Below the pieces are notes generated by a model. That model ran no database searches and was not told the origin of the DNA. It saw nothing but the letters and a program-made list of their open reading frames with translations. A DNA stretch of 64,000 nucleotides from an uncultured Prevotellaceae bacterium (lineage in GTDB: Bacteria > Bacteroidota > Bacteroidia > Bacteroidales > Bacteroidaceae): assembly GCA_947167515.1 (NCBI GenBank), contig CAMVIM010000003.1, positions 1 to 64,000 on the forward strand. Direction: 5' to 3'. A program made the translations under genes and the position numbers. Numbering within the stretch: position 1 is the stretch's first letter; the number at the start of each line of letters is the position of its first letter. Below are positions 44,463 through 53,198 of the stretch, one piece after another.

Positions 44463-45584
44463 TCAACACTTGAGAAGGTTGAACATCTCCCTTGCCGCCC
44501 TCTCGCTGGCACCAGCACCTCCCAACACACGATTCATCTCCTCATAATCATCCAGCATCTGCTGCCGCGACTGCCCCTCAGGCAAGATGTCGGTAAGACA
44601 CTGCGTGATGTTCTCCCTCGTCATGCGGTCAGCCACCAGTTCCTGTACAATCTCTCTGTCCACAATCAGGTTCACCAGCGAGATATACTTCACTTTCAGC
44701 ACCTTGCTCCGCAGCCACGATATGAACTTGCCCACAGGCGTGGCGTAGCACACCACTTGAGGAACCCGCAGGATGGCTGTCTCCAGCGTGGCGGTGCCCG
44801 ATGTCACCAATGCCGCCACCGACTCGCTCAGCACTTGGTAAGTCTCTCCGAACCTGATTTCCGCGTCCACCCCCTTCGGAATGAACTTTCTGTAATATGC
44901 CTCCTCCACATTCGGCGCGCCAGCAATCACCAGCCGATACCCCTCAAACCGCGCTGCACACTCCAGCATCATCCGCAGGTTATCCTTGATTTCCTGTCGC
45001 CGGCTTCCCGCCAATATGGCAATCTGCCTGTTCGCTGCCCCCCCCGAACCTTCAGACGCTCCACTCGTCTTCCTCCACTCTTCCACAGCATCCACGCACG
45101 GGTTTCCCACATAATGTACCCGATAATCCCTCTCCTCAAACCACTTCACTTCAAAAGGCAGAATGGAGAACAACTCATCCACATCACGTTTGATATTCTT
45201 GATACGATACTCCTTCCATGCCCATATCTTCGGGCTGATATAATAATACACCTTGCAGATACCTTTCTCATGCACAAACTTGGCGATGTCGAGGTTGAAC
45301 CCAGGATAGTCCACCAGAATCACCACATCCGGCTTCCACGCCTCGATGTCTGCCTTGCACAACCTCATGTTCCGCAGAATCTGAGGCAGATGCATCAGCA
45401 CGGGAATGAAACCCATATAAGCCAACTCCCGATAATGCTTCACAAGCGTACCCCCCACGGCAGCCATCTTGTCGCCACCGTAGAAACGAAACTCCGCCTC
45501 GCCATCCTGCCGCTTCAGTTCCGCCATCAGGTTCGAGGCATGCAAGTCGCCCGAAGCCTCTCCTGCTATCAGATAATACCTCAT
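44463..45584 (-). CDS. lpxB: Lipid-A-disaccharide synthase
   Basis: Peripheral inner-membrane glycosyltransferase of 373 residues that joins UDP-2,3-diacylglucosamine and lipid X to make the lipid A disaccharide. The N-terminus MRYYLIAGEASGDLHASNLM is the family signature. KVYYYISPKIWAWKEYRIK and VALVTSGTATLETAI are also typical. Its first codons overlap the end of surE by four bases, so the two are translationally coupled, the common surE-lpxB order in Bacteroidales. Confidence 0.96.
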   Translation of the reverse strand: MRYYLIAGEASGDLHASNLMAELKRQDGEAEFRFYGGDKMAAVGGTLVKHYRELAYMGFIPVLMHLPQILRNMRLCKADIEAWKPDVVILVDYPGFNLDIAKFVHEKGICKVYYYISPKIWAWKEYRIKNIKRDVDELFSILPFEVKWFEERDYRVHYVGNPCVDAVEEWRKTSGASEGSGGAANRQIAILAGSRRQEIKDNLRMMLECAARFEGYRLVIAGAPNVEEAYYRKFIPKGVDAEIRFGETYQVLSESVAALVTSGTATLETAILRVPQVVCYATPVGKFISWLRSKVLKVKYISLVNLIVDREIVQELVADRMTRENITQCLTDILPEGQSRQQMLDDYEEMNRVLGGAGASERAAREMFNLLKC

Positions 45585-46357
45585 CGCAAAGCCTCCCTCA
45601 GATGTGCCATCGTGCCATACGCCGTCATGTCCAGTTGTAGCGGAGTCACCGCCACATACCCCTGCTCAAACGCCCACGTGTCCGTTGCCTCGTCGTGTTT
45701 GTCATAAGGCGCATAATAACCCGCAATCCAATAATACTTTCCACCCCTCGGATGTTCTCTCTCCTGCCACTCCTCGTGCCAGTCGCCCATGCCCATCTTG
45801 CAGATTCTCACCCCCCTCAGAGGTTCCACGTCGGGCACGTTCACATTCAGACACACCTCCTTGGGCAGCCCCTCCTCCAGCACCATCCGCACCACCTTCA
45901 TCACCCACTCCTTCATGTAGCCGAAGTCAGCAAAAGTGTCCGTGCGCCCACTCGAAAAGGCAATCGACGGCACATGCTTGATGCAGCCCTCCAGCGCAAT
46001 GGACATCGTGCCCGAATAGTGCGCATTCACCGCACAGTTGTCGCCGTGATTGATGCCACCCAGCACCAGGTCGGGACGGCGAGGCAGCAACTTCTCAAAA
46101 GCCATCTTCGTGCAGTCGTTCGGAGTGCCCGTGCATGCCCACACCGTCAGGCTACCACGTTCTGCCGTACCTGCCTCATGAAAGATAAACGTGTTCTTCA
46201 CCGGTGTGTGGCTGCTGATACTCATGCTCGCACCGCTCCGTCCACCATCGGGAGCCACCACAAACACATCGCCCACCTCACGCACCATCTCCACCAACTG
46301 TTTCAGTCCCTCGGCTTCATAACCATCATCATTGCTGATAAATATAAGTTTGTCCAT
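45581..46357 (-). CDS. surE: 5'-nucleotidase SurE
   Basis: Metal-dependent nucleotidase/polyphosphatase of 258 residues, a stationary-phase survival protein. ISNDDGYEAEGLKQL near the N-terminus holds the paired aspartates that bind the metal. APDGGRSGASMSIS, GTPNDCTKMA and GGINHGDNCA complete the active site. A -7 box TATCTTTG lies on the - strand at 46379-46386, just upstream of the ATG. Operon with lpxB. Confidence 0.96.
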   Translation of the reverse strand: MDKLIFISNDDGYEAEGLKQLVEMVREVGDVFVVAPDGGRSGASMSISSHTPVKNTFIFHEAGTAERGSLTVWACTGTPNDCTKMAFEKLLPRRPDLVLGGINHGDNCAVNAHYSGTMSIALEGCIKHVPSIAFSSGRTDTFADFGYMKEWVMKVVRMVLEEGLPKEVCLNVNVPDVEPLRGVRICKMGMGDWHEEWQEREHPRGGKYYWIAGYYAPYDKHDEATDTWAFEQGYVAVTPLQLDMTAYGTMAHLREALR

Positions 46358-46378
46358 ATCTTCTTACGTATTTTGATG

Positions 46379-46386
46379 CAAAGATA
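46379..46386 (-). promoter_or_regulatory. surE-lpxB promoter -7 box
   Basis: TATCTTTG on the - strand, 21 bases before the surE ATG. No clear -33 element. Confidence 0.5.
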
Positions 46387-46459
46387 CGGCATTTTCACCG
46401 TCTTTCTCCACTGGAAATGCGGAAAAAACACCTTTCGTCGAAAAAAAACGCCCAAACCC

Positions 46460-46490
46460 TTTGCCAGTTTCCGAAAAAGCACTACCTTTG
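46460..46490 (+). promoter_or_regulatory. tRNA-Gln promoter
   Basis: TTTG (46460-46463), 19 bases, TACCTTTG (46483-46490), 50 bases before the tRNA. Confidence 0.75.
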
Positions 46491-46540
46491 CATCGCATTT
46501 CGGAAGAGGGGCACTCATCCGAACATCGCTGAAACAAAAT

Positions 46541-46615
46541 TGGGATATGGTGTAATTGGCAACACAACAGATTCTGGTCCTGTTATTCCTGGTTCGAGCC
46601 CGGGTATCCCAACCA
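46541..46615 (+). tRNA. tRNA-Gln (anticodon CTG)
   Basis: Acceptor stem TGGGATA/TATCCCA, anticodon loop TTCTGGT with CTG, T arm CCTGGTTCGAGCCCGGG, discriminator A and encoded CCA (46613-46615). The lowest anticodon stem pair near the loop is an A-C mismatch. Confidence 0.9.
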
Positions 46616-46620
46616 AACGA

Positions 46621-46652
46621 AACGGCTTTAGCATCCTTCCGCTAAAGCCGTT
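46621..46652 (+). terminator. tRNA-Gln terminator
   Basis: AACGGCTTTAGC (46621-46632) and GCTAAAGCCGTT (46641-46652) are exact complements with an eight-base loop, then TTGTTG. Confidence 0.9.
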
Positions 46653-46916
46653 TTGTTGTTTCTGCCAAAAGCTCTATTTCCCCACCGCTACTTCTTCCAT
46701 TGTCTCACCGCCACATCCTCCTCCCCTTCACCGTCATTCCCACCTTAGATTCATTCTATGAATTATAAAAATCATACTATGAATTATACAATCCAAAGAA
46801 TGAATCATATAATTCATAGTATGATTCTAAAGTCCCTACGTCGTTGCCTCACTGGAGGCTACGGCACAGAGGGAGAAGAGGGAACGGTACAGAGGTACAA
46901 TCGGCTGTGGTACTTC
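46653..46916. other. Intergenic region downstream of cassette B
   Basis: No gene is seen between the tRNA-Gln terminator and the peptide gene. The stretch contains an AT-rich 19-bp inverted repeat (46770-46826) that may end the cassette B transcript. Confidence 0.6.
46770..46826. repeat. 19-bp perfect inverted repeat
   Basis: AATCATACTATGAATTATA (46770-46788) and its exact reverse complement 46808-46826 are separated by 19 bases. Partial extra copies of CTATGAATTATA occur just upstream (46757-46768). It lies downstream of the 65-residue peptide gene and may be a terminator or a small mobile remnant. Confidence 0.75.
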
Positions 46917-47114
46917 TCACCACAACTCCTCGCTGTTGCCAGCCTCCATGTCCTCGATGATGCGCTGCTGGGCACCCGGATCCTTCCCTCCTTCCTTATC
47001 CACACCGCCATAACCCATGCCACCGCCCGTCACACCAGGACTGACACACACCGGCAGCACATTGTCCATCTCAAAGTGCTCCACCAAGGGAGCCACATAT
47101 CTTTTCTTTTCCAT
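46917..47114 (-). CDS. 65-residue conserved peptide, cassette B
   Basis: Paralogue of the peptide at 5724-5921, identical in length and 56/65 identical in sequence. It starts MEKKRYVAPLVEHFEM, has a central block PVCVSPGVTGGGMGYGGVD and an acidic end NSEELW. The single cysteine and all but one glycine-rich positions are kept. No export signal is visible. It is the last gene of cassette B, 30 bases after the cohesin-like gene. Function unknown; possible roles are an intracellular partner of the secreted proteins, a processed peptide, or a regulator. Confidence 0.82.
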   Translation of the reverse strand: MEKKRYVAPLVEHFEMDNVLPVCVSPGVTGGGMGYGGVDKEGGKDPGAQQRIIEDMEAGNSEELW

Positions 47115-47144
47115 TGTCTTACTCTTTTTTCAAATTACCAATTA

Positions 47145-48356
47145 TCAATTGTCAATTCTCACCTTCTTTCCGTTCACGATATACACGCCCTTCGGCAAAG
47201 CCTTCGTGCCTTCCACTTTCACGCCTTGCAAGGTGTACACGCCCTCCGGCATCGTGCGGTCGGCAATTCCTTCGCGGACACCCTTCACGCCTGTTGCCTC
47301 TCCGCCAAACACAAATCGCACGTTGGCATACTCCCCATCTTCCACATTCGTCAGCACATCGGCAAACTCGAAGTAAGCCCTGAACGCCTTCATCTTCGTC
47401 TTCCCTGCCGAATACCAGAACAGGTTCTCGCTGATGAACAGGTCATTCTCCGGCACCTCCGTCTGCGCTACATACGTGCCAATCAGATAGCCCCTCTCGG
47501 CCTTCTTCTTGCCCACCTGCACCGTCGGTTCCTCCTCAGGCTCTATATCAACGCCATCTACCGTGAACTCGTTTACGGCTTCGCTCACCCGAATCAGGCA
47601 GGGATGGTTCGCCTCAATCTCACTGATGTCGTCGAAACCCACCTCGATGCTTACGATGTCGCCCTCACCATCCTCCTCCGAACTCCACGACACGAAGTCC
47701 TTCAGCTCCACATCCTCGCCAAACGCCTCCTTCACCTGTGCCTCGCTCATGGCGAAAGGCAGGCAGAGTGTGCTCCATTCATTCGCCTTGATGGTGCGCT
47801 TCACACGCACGTTGGCGTTCTCCTCTGGCACTGGCATCGTGGTGGAAGTCTCATCGAGGATGGTGCGTGACTCGCCGATGGTGACGTTGAAGGTCACATC
47901 GGGGAAAGGCACTCTCACCTTGTCGGTGGTGCTGAAAGTGATGCCAGTGATGGTTGCCGTAAAGATGTCGCCCACGGTCAGCGTCCTGTCTGCACAGAGC
48001 GTCACTGTGAGCATGGTGCCGCTGCTGGCAGTGAATGGAGTCTTGGAAAACGAGGCCACCACAAAGCGGTCATCGCCCGAAGCCAATGCCTTGGGCGTGA
48101 TGTCGTGGTCGGCCAAAGCATCGCCCATGGCCACGACAGGTGCGCCTTCCTCATCCTTCAGCGTGGTCACGCCGTCGGGCAGCGAGAGGTCGAACTGGCA
48201 AGCCGTGTAGGTATTGTCCGAGTTGAAGAGGAAGCCGATGTTGAGTGTGGCTTGGCCGCCTTGAGGCACTGTCACGTCAGCCACCGTCACTTCGTCTGCC
48301 GAGACCTTGCCCATCATGGCAAGCAAGGTACATGTAATCATCAAAATGCGTTTCAT
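47145..48356 (-). CDS. Secreted cohesin-like domain protein, cassette B
   Basis: Exported protein of 403 residues with signal peptide MKRILMITCTLLAMMGKVSA. A cohesin-like domain covers about 20-165 (VADVTVPQGGQATLNIGF, CQFDLSLPDGVTTL). The second half contains KRTIKANEWSTLCLPFAM, FTVDGVDIEPEEE, LIGTYVAQTEVPEN and KMKAFRAYFEF, each nearly identical to the protein of cassette A, and ends GVYTLQGVKVEG...PKGVYIVNGKKVRIDN. The first half is much less similar between the two copies than the second. The start at 48356 begins the signal peptide; frame codons upstream overlap the previous gene. The terminal motif may be a surface-sorting signal (inference). Confidence 0.8.
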   Translation of the reverse strand: MKRILMITCTLLAMMGKVSADEVTVADVTVPQGGQATLNIGFLFNSDNTYTACQFDLSLPDGVTTLKDEEGAPVVAMGDALADHDITPKALASGDDRFVVASFSKTPFTASSGTMLTVTLCADRTLTVGDIFTATITGITFSTTDKVRVPFPDVTFNVTIGESRTILDETSTTMPVPEENANVRVKRTIKANEWSTLCLPFAMSEAQVKEAFGEDVELKDFVSWSSEEDGEGDIVSIEVGFDDISEIEANHPCLIRVSEAVNEFTVDGVDIEPEEEPTVQVGKKKAERGYLIGTYVAQTEVPENDLFISENLFWYSAGKTKMKAFRAYFEFADVLTNVEDGEYANVRFVFGGEATGVKGVREGIADRTMPEGVYTLQGVKVEGTKALPKGVYIVNGKKVRIDN

Positions 48357-48405
48357 GTCTGTTCTGCTGTTTTTATTGTTTGGATTCAACAATTTCTCTT
48401 TCTCT

Positions 48406-49641
48406 TTATTCCTGCGACAGGACGATGTCAATCACACTCACCACGTCTGCCACGTCGATAAATCCGTCGCCATTCACATCGGCCACCGACTCGGTGAACC
48501 ACGTGGGCCGCTCCTCTACAATGTAGCCGATGATGCTGATGGCATCCGTCACGTTCACAACACCGTCTGCGTTCACGTCGCCCAAGGCAATGGGACCCAC
48601 CGACATCTTCAGCGTGAAGTCGGGTGCATAGACGGTTGTGAGGTCGGAACCATTCTTCTGGGTCAGTTGCACGTTGGTGAACTTCACATCGTAGTCACCA
48701 TAGGCCATCTCCTTGTCCACATCGAAGCGGATGTTCATCACGGCTCCCTCGCTGCCAGTCACCAGCGCGTTCTTGGTGGAGAAGGCCGTGAAGCGCACGG
48801 AACCCGAAGCGGTTGTGGTGCCAGAAAGCGTGTGGGTGGAAGTGCGTTCTGTCACAGTGGCATCGGCCGTGCCATCCCCCTTCATGGTCAGTGTCACACC
48901 CTCAGGCATGGTGAGGTCGAACTGAAAGCCCGCCACGTTGATGTCGTTCTTCATCAGGATGGGCACCGTCACATGGCCTCCAGCACCACCCGAAAAGTCG
49001 GCACTGTAGAGGTAGTTCATCTGTGGCTTCACCGTCACCACACATGAGGCCGAAACACCGTTGTTAGCCATGCAGGTGATGGTGGTGGTGCCTTCGGAGA
49101 GTGCTTCCACCTTACCGTTATTATCGATGGAGGCGACAGAAGGATTTGTGCTCGTCCAAGAAAGTGTAGGTGTGGCTGTTGTCGGTATGATGACAGGGGA
49201 AAAGGTGTAGGTGTCACCTACAGTCAGGGTTTGTTCGTTAGGTATGTTGATACTATTTACATCAACAACGGTGATGTTGTATGTAAAAGTGTTAGATGAG
49301 GTGCGAATTGTGTAATCTTCTCTTGTACAAAGGGTGTAGGTTTCCACAATTGTATAAACACCAACCTTTTGAGGAGTAATTTGAAATGTTAAATATTTTG
49401 GTGAATATGTTCCTGGATATTGATATTCTTGTACTACGAGAGATAAGGCCGTGGCATCAGACAGTGTATATTCTTGACCATATATATATCTACTGTCATA
49501 GTTTATGGTAATTCCCAAATCACTGGCCAGATTAAGTGTTATAGTCTGTCCTCTTGTGATAGTGATGTCTCGCCCTGAGTTAGCCGCTTTCGTTGAATAG
49601 GCTAATAGGAGAATCGATAAAAGTAATAAAGCCTTTTTCAT
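48406..49641 (-). CDS. Secreted Big_2/cohesin-like/dockerin-like protein, cassette B
   Basis: Exported protein of 411 residues, signal peptide MKKALLLLSILLLAYSTKAA. An N-terminal beta-rich region without clear family lies at about 20-130. A bacterial Ig-like (Big_2) domain follows at about 130-200 (NEQTLTVGDTYTFSPVIIP, SWTSTNPSVASIDNNGKVEALSEGTTTITCMA), then a cohesin-like domain at about 210-345 (GGHVTVPILMKNDINVAGFQFDLTMPEGV). Two dockerin-type calcium loops end it (GDVNADGVVNVTDAIS, ADVNGDGFIDVADVV). It occupies the position of the BspA-like giant in cassette A, with Ig repeats in place of leucine-rich repeats. Its own cohesin-like and dockerin-like modules could allow self-association or binding to the next gene's product. 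Confidence 0.82.
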   Translation of the reverse strand: MKKALLLLSILLLAYSTKAANSGRDITITRGQTITLNLASDLGITINYDSRYIYGQEYTLSDATALSLVVQEYQYPGTYSPKYLTFQITPQKVGVYTIVETYTLCTREDYTIRTSSNTFTYNITVVDVNSINIPNEQTLTVGDTYTFSPVIIPTTATPTLSWTSTNPSVASIDNNGKVEALSEGTTTITCMANNGVSASCVVTVKPQMNYLYSADFSGGAGGHVTVPILMKNDINVAGFQFDLTMPEGVTLTMKGDGTADATVTERTSTHTLSGTTTASGSVRFTAFSTKNALVTGSEGAVMNIRFDVDKEMAYGDYDVKFTNVQLTQKNGSDLTTVYAPDFTLKMSVGPIALGDVNADGVVNVTDAISIIGYIVEERPTWFTESVADVNGDGFIDVADVVSVIDIVLSQE

Positions 49642-49699
49642 TGTCTTTCTTTTTTATGTCCTCCCCAGTCCCATGAAAGACATTATTATAAAAAAGAAG

Positions 49700-49806
49700 A
49701 AGCGTGGAACTGCTATACCACGTTTCAAGTAGAGGTCCGACCAAGAACCCGATAAGACAAACTATGGAATATCCATTCCACGCCCTTACAGGCGTGAAAC
49801 ACTATG
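49700..49806 (-). ncRNA. Structured 5' leader element, copy B
   Basis: Second copy of the leader RNA at 11706-11814. On the + strand GCGTGGAA (49702-49709) complements TTCCACGC (49776-49783). The latter can also pair locally with GGCGTGAA (49791-49798) as TTCCACGCC-CTTACA-GGCGTGAA. End motifs AAGCGTGGAACTG and GCGTGAA-C-CTATG and the total length match copy A, although the middle has diverged. Confidence 0.55.
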
Positions 49807-49859
49807 CATATCCTTCGTCTTATCGTTGTTGAAATTTGGTCGTTTTCTACTTATTAGAC

Positions 49860-49909
49860 GAGCATAACGCTTCTATTTTACCAATAAGCCACGGCACCGA
49901 AACACCGCA
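49860..49909 (-). repeat. Conserved 50-base early-leader segment, copy B
   Basis: Matches 11916-11965 at 47 of 50 positions. Includes the UUCG-capped stem on the transcribed strand, here with wobble pairs. Located directly after the predicted transcription start. Confidence 0.7.
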
Positions 49910-49938
49910 GTGAACGACGGCAAGCCACCATTCGGGGG

Positions 49939-49970
49939 CAAAGTAACACAAAAAGATTGAAACCCACAAA
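49939..49970 (-). promoter_or_regulatory. Cassette B promoter
   Basis: On the - strand TTTG (49967-49970), 20 bases, TTACTTTG (49939-49946), the same boxes and spacing as cassette A. Predicted leader of about 290 bases. Confidence 0.7.
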
Positions 49971-50006
49971 CTTTTCCCCAACTTTTTGAAGAAAAGGACG
50001 TAAAAA

Positions 50007-50033
50007 GGCACAAAGCCGTGGGGGCTTTGTGCC
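50007..50033 (-). terminator. pfkA terminator hairpin
   Basis: GGCACAAAG (50007-50015) pairs with CTTTGTGCC (50025-50033) around CCGTGGGGG, 37 bases after the pfkA stop. On the - strand a T-rich tract follows. Stem and loop are almost the same as at 12073-12103. Confidence 0.8.
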
Positions 50034-50069
50034 TGAGGAATGGTGAGAGTGGGAAGGGGGATGAAGGGG

Positions 50070-51050
50070 TCAGATGGAGATGTTGTGGAGGATGTCGAGA
50101 AGGTTGCGGTCGATGGCTCGGTTCTCCTTGATGGCGCGTGAGAAGGGTACATAGACGATGTCGTCGTTGTCGATGCCGACCATCACGTTGCGCAGTCCCT
50201 TGAGGATGGCTTGGATGGAAGCGGCTCCCATGCGGCTGGCAATGATGCGGTCGTGGGCGGTGGGGTGTCCGCCGCGCTGGGCATGGCCGATGATGGAGAT
50301 GCGCACGTCGAGTTCGGGGTATTTGCTCTTGGCCAGTTCGGCGTAGTGCATGGCTCCGCCTGTCTGTTCGTTGGCTGCAACGAGGACGATGGAGGAACCT
50401 TTGGTCTTGCGGAATCCATTCTGGATGAAGTGCTTGAGTTGCTCGTCTTCCACCTCGACGGTTGGCACGATGGCTTCTTCCACTCCTGCTGCAATGCCGC
50501 TGTTGAGGGCTAAGAAGCCTGCTCCGTCGCCCATGACTTCGACGAAGAAGAGGCACTCGTGGCTGGTGGCGGTGTCGCGGATTTTATCGACCGTCTGCAT
50601 GATGGTGTTGAGGGCTGTGTCGTAGCCGATGGTGGTGTCGGTGCCGCAGAGGTTGTTGTCGATGGTGGCTGGAATGGCGATGCAGGGGTAGTCGAATTCC
50701 TGGGCGAAGATGCGCGCTCCGTGGATGGTGCCGTCACCGCCAATGACGATGAGGGCGTCTATCTCCTCCTTGACGAGATTTTCGTAGGCCTTCTTGCGTC
50801 CTTCGGGATTCTTGAAGTCGGCTGATGGGGAGGACTTGAGGATGGTGCCGCCATACTGGATGATGTTGCTGACGCTCTGAGTTTCAAAAGGCACGATGTC
50901 GCCTTCGATGAGGCCCTTGTAGCCGTGGTAGATGGCTTTTACTTTCAGCCCGTTGTAGATGGCTGAGCGGGTGACAGCTCGGATGGCGCTGTTCATGCCG
51001 GGCGCGTCGTTGCCCGATGTGATGATTCCGATGGTTTTAATTTCTGACAT
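50070..51050 (-). CDS. pfkA: 6-phosphofructokinase
   Basis: Glycolytic enzyme of 326 residues that phosphorylates fructose 6-phosphate. The start [29 protein letters not shown] (glycine in the position that favours ATP over pyrophosphate) and the catalytic TIDNN (the usual second Asp replaced by Asn, as far as I recall a normal variant in this phylum) are present. [14 protein letters not shown] and [10 protein letters not shown] near the end agree with the bacterial ATP-type family. Upstream lies a short tandem repeat (51066-51126). Confidence 0.94.
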   Translation of the reverse strand: MSEIKTIGIITSGNDAPGMNSAIRAVTRSAIYNGLKVKAIYHGYKGLIEGDIVPFETQSVSNIIQYGGTILKSSPSADFKNPEGRKKAYENLVKEEIDALIVIGGDGTIHGARIFAQEFDYPCIAIPATIDNNLCGTDTTIGYDTALNTIMQTVDKIRDTATSHECLFFVEVMGDGAGFLALNSGIAAGVEEAIVPTVEVEDEQLKHFIQNGFRKTKGSSIVLVAANEQTGGAMHYAELAKSKYPELDVRISIIGHAQRGGHPTAHDRIIASRMGAASIQAILKGLRNVMVGIDNDDIVYVPFSRAIKENRAIDRNLLDILHNISI

Positions 51051-51065
51051 AGGGGTTAGGATTTA

Positions 51066-51126
51066 AGAGTTGATAGTTGACAGTTGACAGTTGACAATAG
51101 ACAGTTGACAGTTGATAGTTGACAGT
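51066..51126. repeat. Tandem TTGACAG repeats between the aminotransferase gene and pfkA
   Basis: Six to seven copies of AGTTGACAGT or close variants (AGTTGATAGT, AATAGACAGT) in about 60 bases, directly before pfkA and reaching the stop codon of the upstream gene. The 7-10-base unit suggests slipped-strand variability; TTGACA-like words could affect expression. Confidence 0.75.
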
Positions 51127-52263
51127 TTAGAGTTGGGAGTTGAGGGTATCCATTATGTATGCCACCTCTTCATCGGTCATGGCGGGGTTGAGCGGCAGGC
51201 TCAGTTCTTGGTGGGCAAGCTGTTCGGTGACGGGGAGGTGGAGGTGGTTCCACTCTTTGTAGCAGGCTTGTTGGTGGGGGGGGATGGGGTAGTGGATGAG
51301 GGTCTGGATGCCATGCCGGAACAGGTGCTGCTGCAGTTCGTCGCGATGTGGGGTGAAGATGGGGAAGATGTGATAGACGTTGCTTCCTTCGTCCATCAGC
51401 TTGGGTAGCCGAATGGCTTCGTGGTTGATATTATTATAATAGGTACGTGCGAGAGCTATCCGTCGGTTGTTTTCGCTGTCGAGATGGCGGAGCTTCACGT
51501 CGAGCACGGCGGCTTGAATTTCGTCCAGTCGGCTGTTGCGACCTCGATGTGGAGCAACGTATTTTTCGGAGAAGCCGTAGTTGGCGAGTGTGCGAACCAT
51601 TTGTGCCAGTTCTGTGTCGTTGGTGGTCACGGCACCGCCATCGCCTAATGCTCCGAGGTTTTTGCCTGGATAGAAGCTGTGGCAGGCTGCATGGCCGAGG
51701 GAACCTGTGCGTTGAGGGTGGGAGGGTTGACCTTCTGATGGTGTCGCTCCGCAGTATTGGCAGCCGTGGGCTTGTGCGTTGTCTTCGATGAGGATGAGGT
51801 GGTGGTTTTGGCAGATGTTGCTGAGGGTGGGGGTGTAGGTGCAACGTCCGTATAGGTGGACGAGCATGAGGGCTTTGGTGTGTGGGGTGATGGCTTGTTC
51901 GAGGGCTTGGGTGTTGAGGTCGAGAGTGGGTTCGAGCACATCGACAAACACGGGTTTCAGTCGGTTCTCGGTGATGGCGAGCACGGTGGCGATGAAGGTG
52001 TTGGCGGGAACCAGCACTTCGTCTCCTTCGGCGAGTTTGCCCATCTCCATGTAGGCACGGAGGGTCAGCGTGAGGGCATCCAGCCCGTTTGCCACTCCGA
52101 TGCAGTGTGTGGTGCCGATGTAGGCGGCGTAGTGCTGTTCAAACAGGCGCACGGCCTCTCCTTGTAGGTACCATCCGCTACCTGCTACGGCGCTGACTGC
52201 CTGCTGGATTTCTTCGCCATGCAGTGCTGTCATCTTTTTCAGATCGAGATAGGGTATGTTCAT
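51127..52263 (-). CDS. DegT/DnrJ/EryC1 sugar aminotransferase (FdtB-like)
   Basis: PLP-dependent aminotransferase of about 378 residues. MNIPYLDLKKMTALHGEEI starts the family fold. GVANGLDALTLTLRA, VFVDVLEPTLDLN and HSFYPGKNLGALGDGGAV (Lys that binds PLP) are the typical blocks. With an FdtA-like ketoisomerase two genes upstream, it likely installs the amino group at C3 of a dTDP-6-deoxyhexose. Start ATG 52263 overlaps the stop of the GNAT gene (ATGA); ATG 52272 gives three more residues. Product specificity is inferred from context. Confidence 0.85.
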   Translation of the reverse strand: MNIPYLDLKKMTALHGEEIQQAVSAVAGSGWYLQGEAVRLFEQHYAAYIGTTHCIGVANGLDALTLTLRAYMEMGKLAEGDEVLVPANTFIATVLAITENRLKPVFVDVLEPTLDLNTQALEQAITPHTKALMLVHLYGRCTYTPTLSNICQNHHLILIEDNAQAHGCQYCGATPSEGQPSHPQRTGSLGHAACHSFYPGKNLGALGDGGAVTTNDTELAQMVRTLANYGFSEKYVAPHRGRNSRLDEIQAAVLDVKLRHLDSENNRRIALARTYYNNINHEAIRLPKLMDEGSNVYHIFPIFTPHRDELQQHLFRHGIQTLIHYPIPPHQQACYKEWNHLHLPVTEQLAHQELSLPLNPAMTDEEVAYIMDTLNSQL

Positions 52264-53198
52264 GTGTCCCATTCGTAAGTGTCGTAACAGATGGTGCGAC
52301 CGCCAAATCCTTCTTTTTGTGCCACCAAGCCTGTGTTGAGCACCGAACCGTCTCCTTCGGTGGAGCGTCCGAAATCCATGTAGGGTATGTCGGGGAAGTC
52401 GTGGTGCATCGCATAGTCGTGGATGGCATCGACGGCTCCAAACTCTTTGCCGAGCGCGTTGGAGGAGCAGTATTGTCCGTGCAGCACTTGCTGGGTCAGG
52501 TAGAACGTCATGCCTGCCACCACTTCACCGTGAAGGAGGGCGTTGTACTGGATGATATTGTGGGGGAAACGCTGGTGCAGCAGTTCCATCTCTTGCAGCG
52601 TGTGGACGGGATGCACTTGGTGCCGTTCCATCAGATTCGTTTCGAGCACCTGCCAGAAGGGGGCGAATTGAGTGGTTCTCACCACGTTGATGCCTGCCTC
52701 CTGTGCGTGTCGCAAACGACGACGGCGGTCTTTGCGCCAGCGCAGATGTTGCTGAACGAAGATGACGGTGCCTACATCGCGTTGGGTCACTCGTGCCTTG
52801 CACACCCAGAAGAGGGGGTAGAGGTCTTCTTCGGAAGCGATGCGGTGATAGACCCACGGAACGGGTTTGTACACGACTTTTCGGATGCCTTCTTGGTGGA
52901 GGTGGCGGTTGAGTTCTTCAAAAAGCACTATGACATCGGCGACGGTCACATCGGCATCCATGAGCAGGCCTCCATAGGTGAGCCCCTGATGGGAATAGAG
53001 GGTGGTGCCCACGATGTTGGCTGGCAGGATGGAGTGCAGATGATTGCCGACGAAGAACAGGAGGGAGTGGTCTTCGAAACGGTCGCTGTGGTAGTCCATG
53101 TAGTCGCGGTAGAAGAGGAACGTGGCGTTGCGCGCCTTGGCTACATACTTGTCCCACAGTGCCTTGTCGGCTGGTGTGTATCGTCTTATCTCAAACAT
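52260..53198 (-). CDS. GNAT/FemAB-like acyltransferase in sugar operon
   Basis: Protein of 312 residues that resembles the GNAT-fold acyltransferases of the FemAB-like group (FEIRRYTPADKALWDKYVAKA; later LRWRKDRRRRLRHAQEAGI; GEVVAGMTFYLTQQVLHGQYCSSN). No hexapeptide repeats are seen. It sits between the FdtA-like and FdtB-like genes, overlapping both by a few bases. In dTDP-Fuc3NAc pathways the third step is acetylation by FdtC, a hexapeptide-repeat enzyme. This protein may replace it (inference), or transfer the sugar or an amino acid elsewhere. Confidence 0.7.
   Translation of the reverse strand: MFEIRRYTPADKALWDKYVAKARNATFLFYRDYMDYHSDRFEDHSLLFFVGNHLHSILPANIVGTTLYSHQGLTYGGLLMDADVTVADVIVLFEELNRHLHQEGIRKVVYKPVPWVYHRIASEEDLYPLFWVCKARVTQRDVGTVIFVQQHLRWRKDRRRRLRHAQEAGINVVRTTQFAPFWQVLETNLMERHQVHPVHTLQEMELLHQRFPHNIIQYNALLHGEVVAGMTFYLTQQVLHGQYCSSNALGKEFGAVDAIHDYAMHHDFPDIPYMDFGRSTEGDGSVLNTGLVAQKEGFGGRTICYDTYEWDT

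Noticed and set aside
46417-46761. A + strand frame over the tRNA-Gln gene and its terminator
   Set aside because: It passes through a clear tRNA, its promoter and its terminator; no protein-like features.
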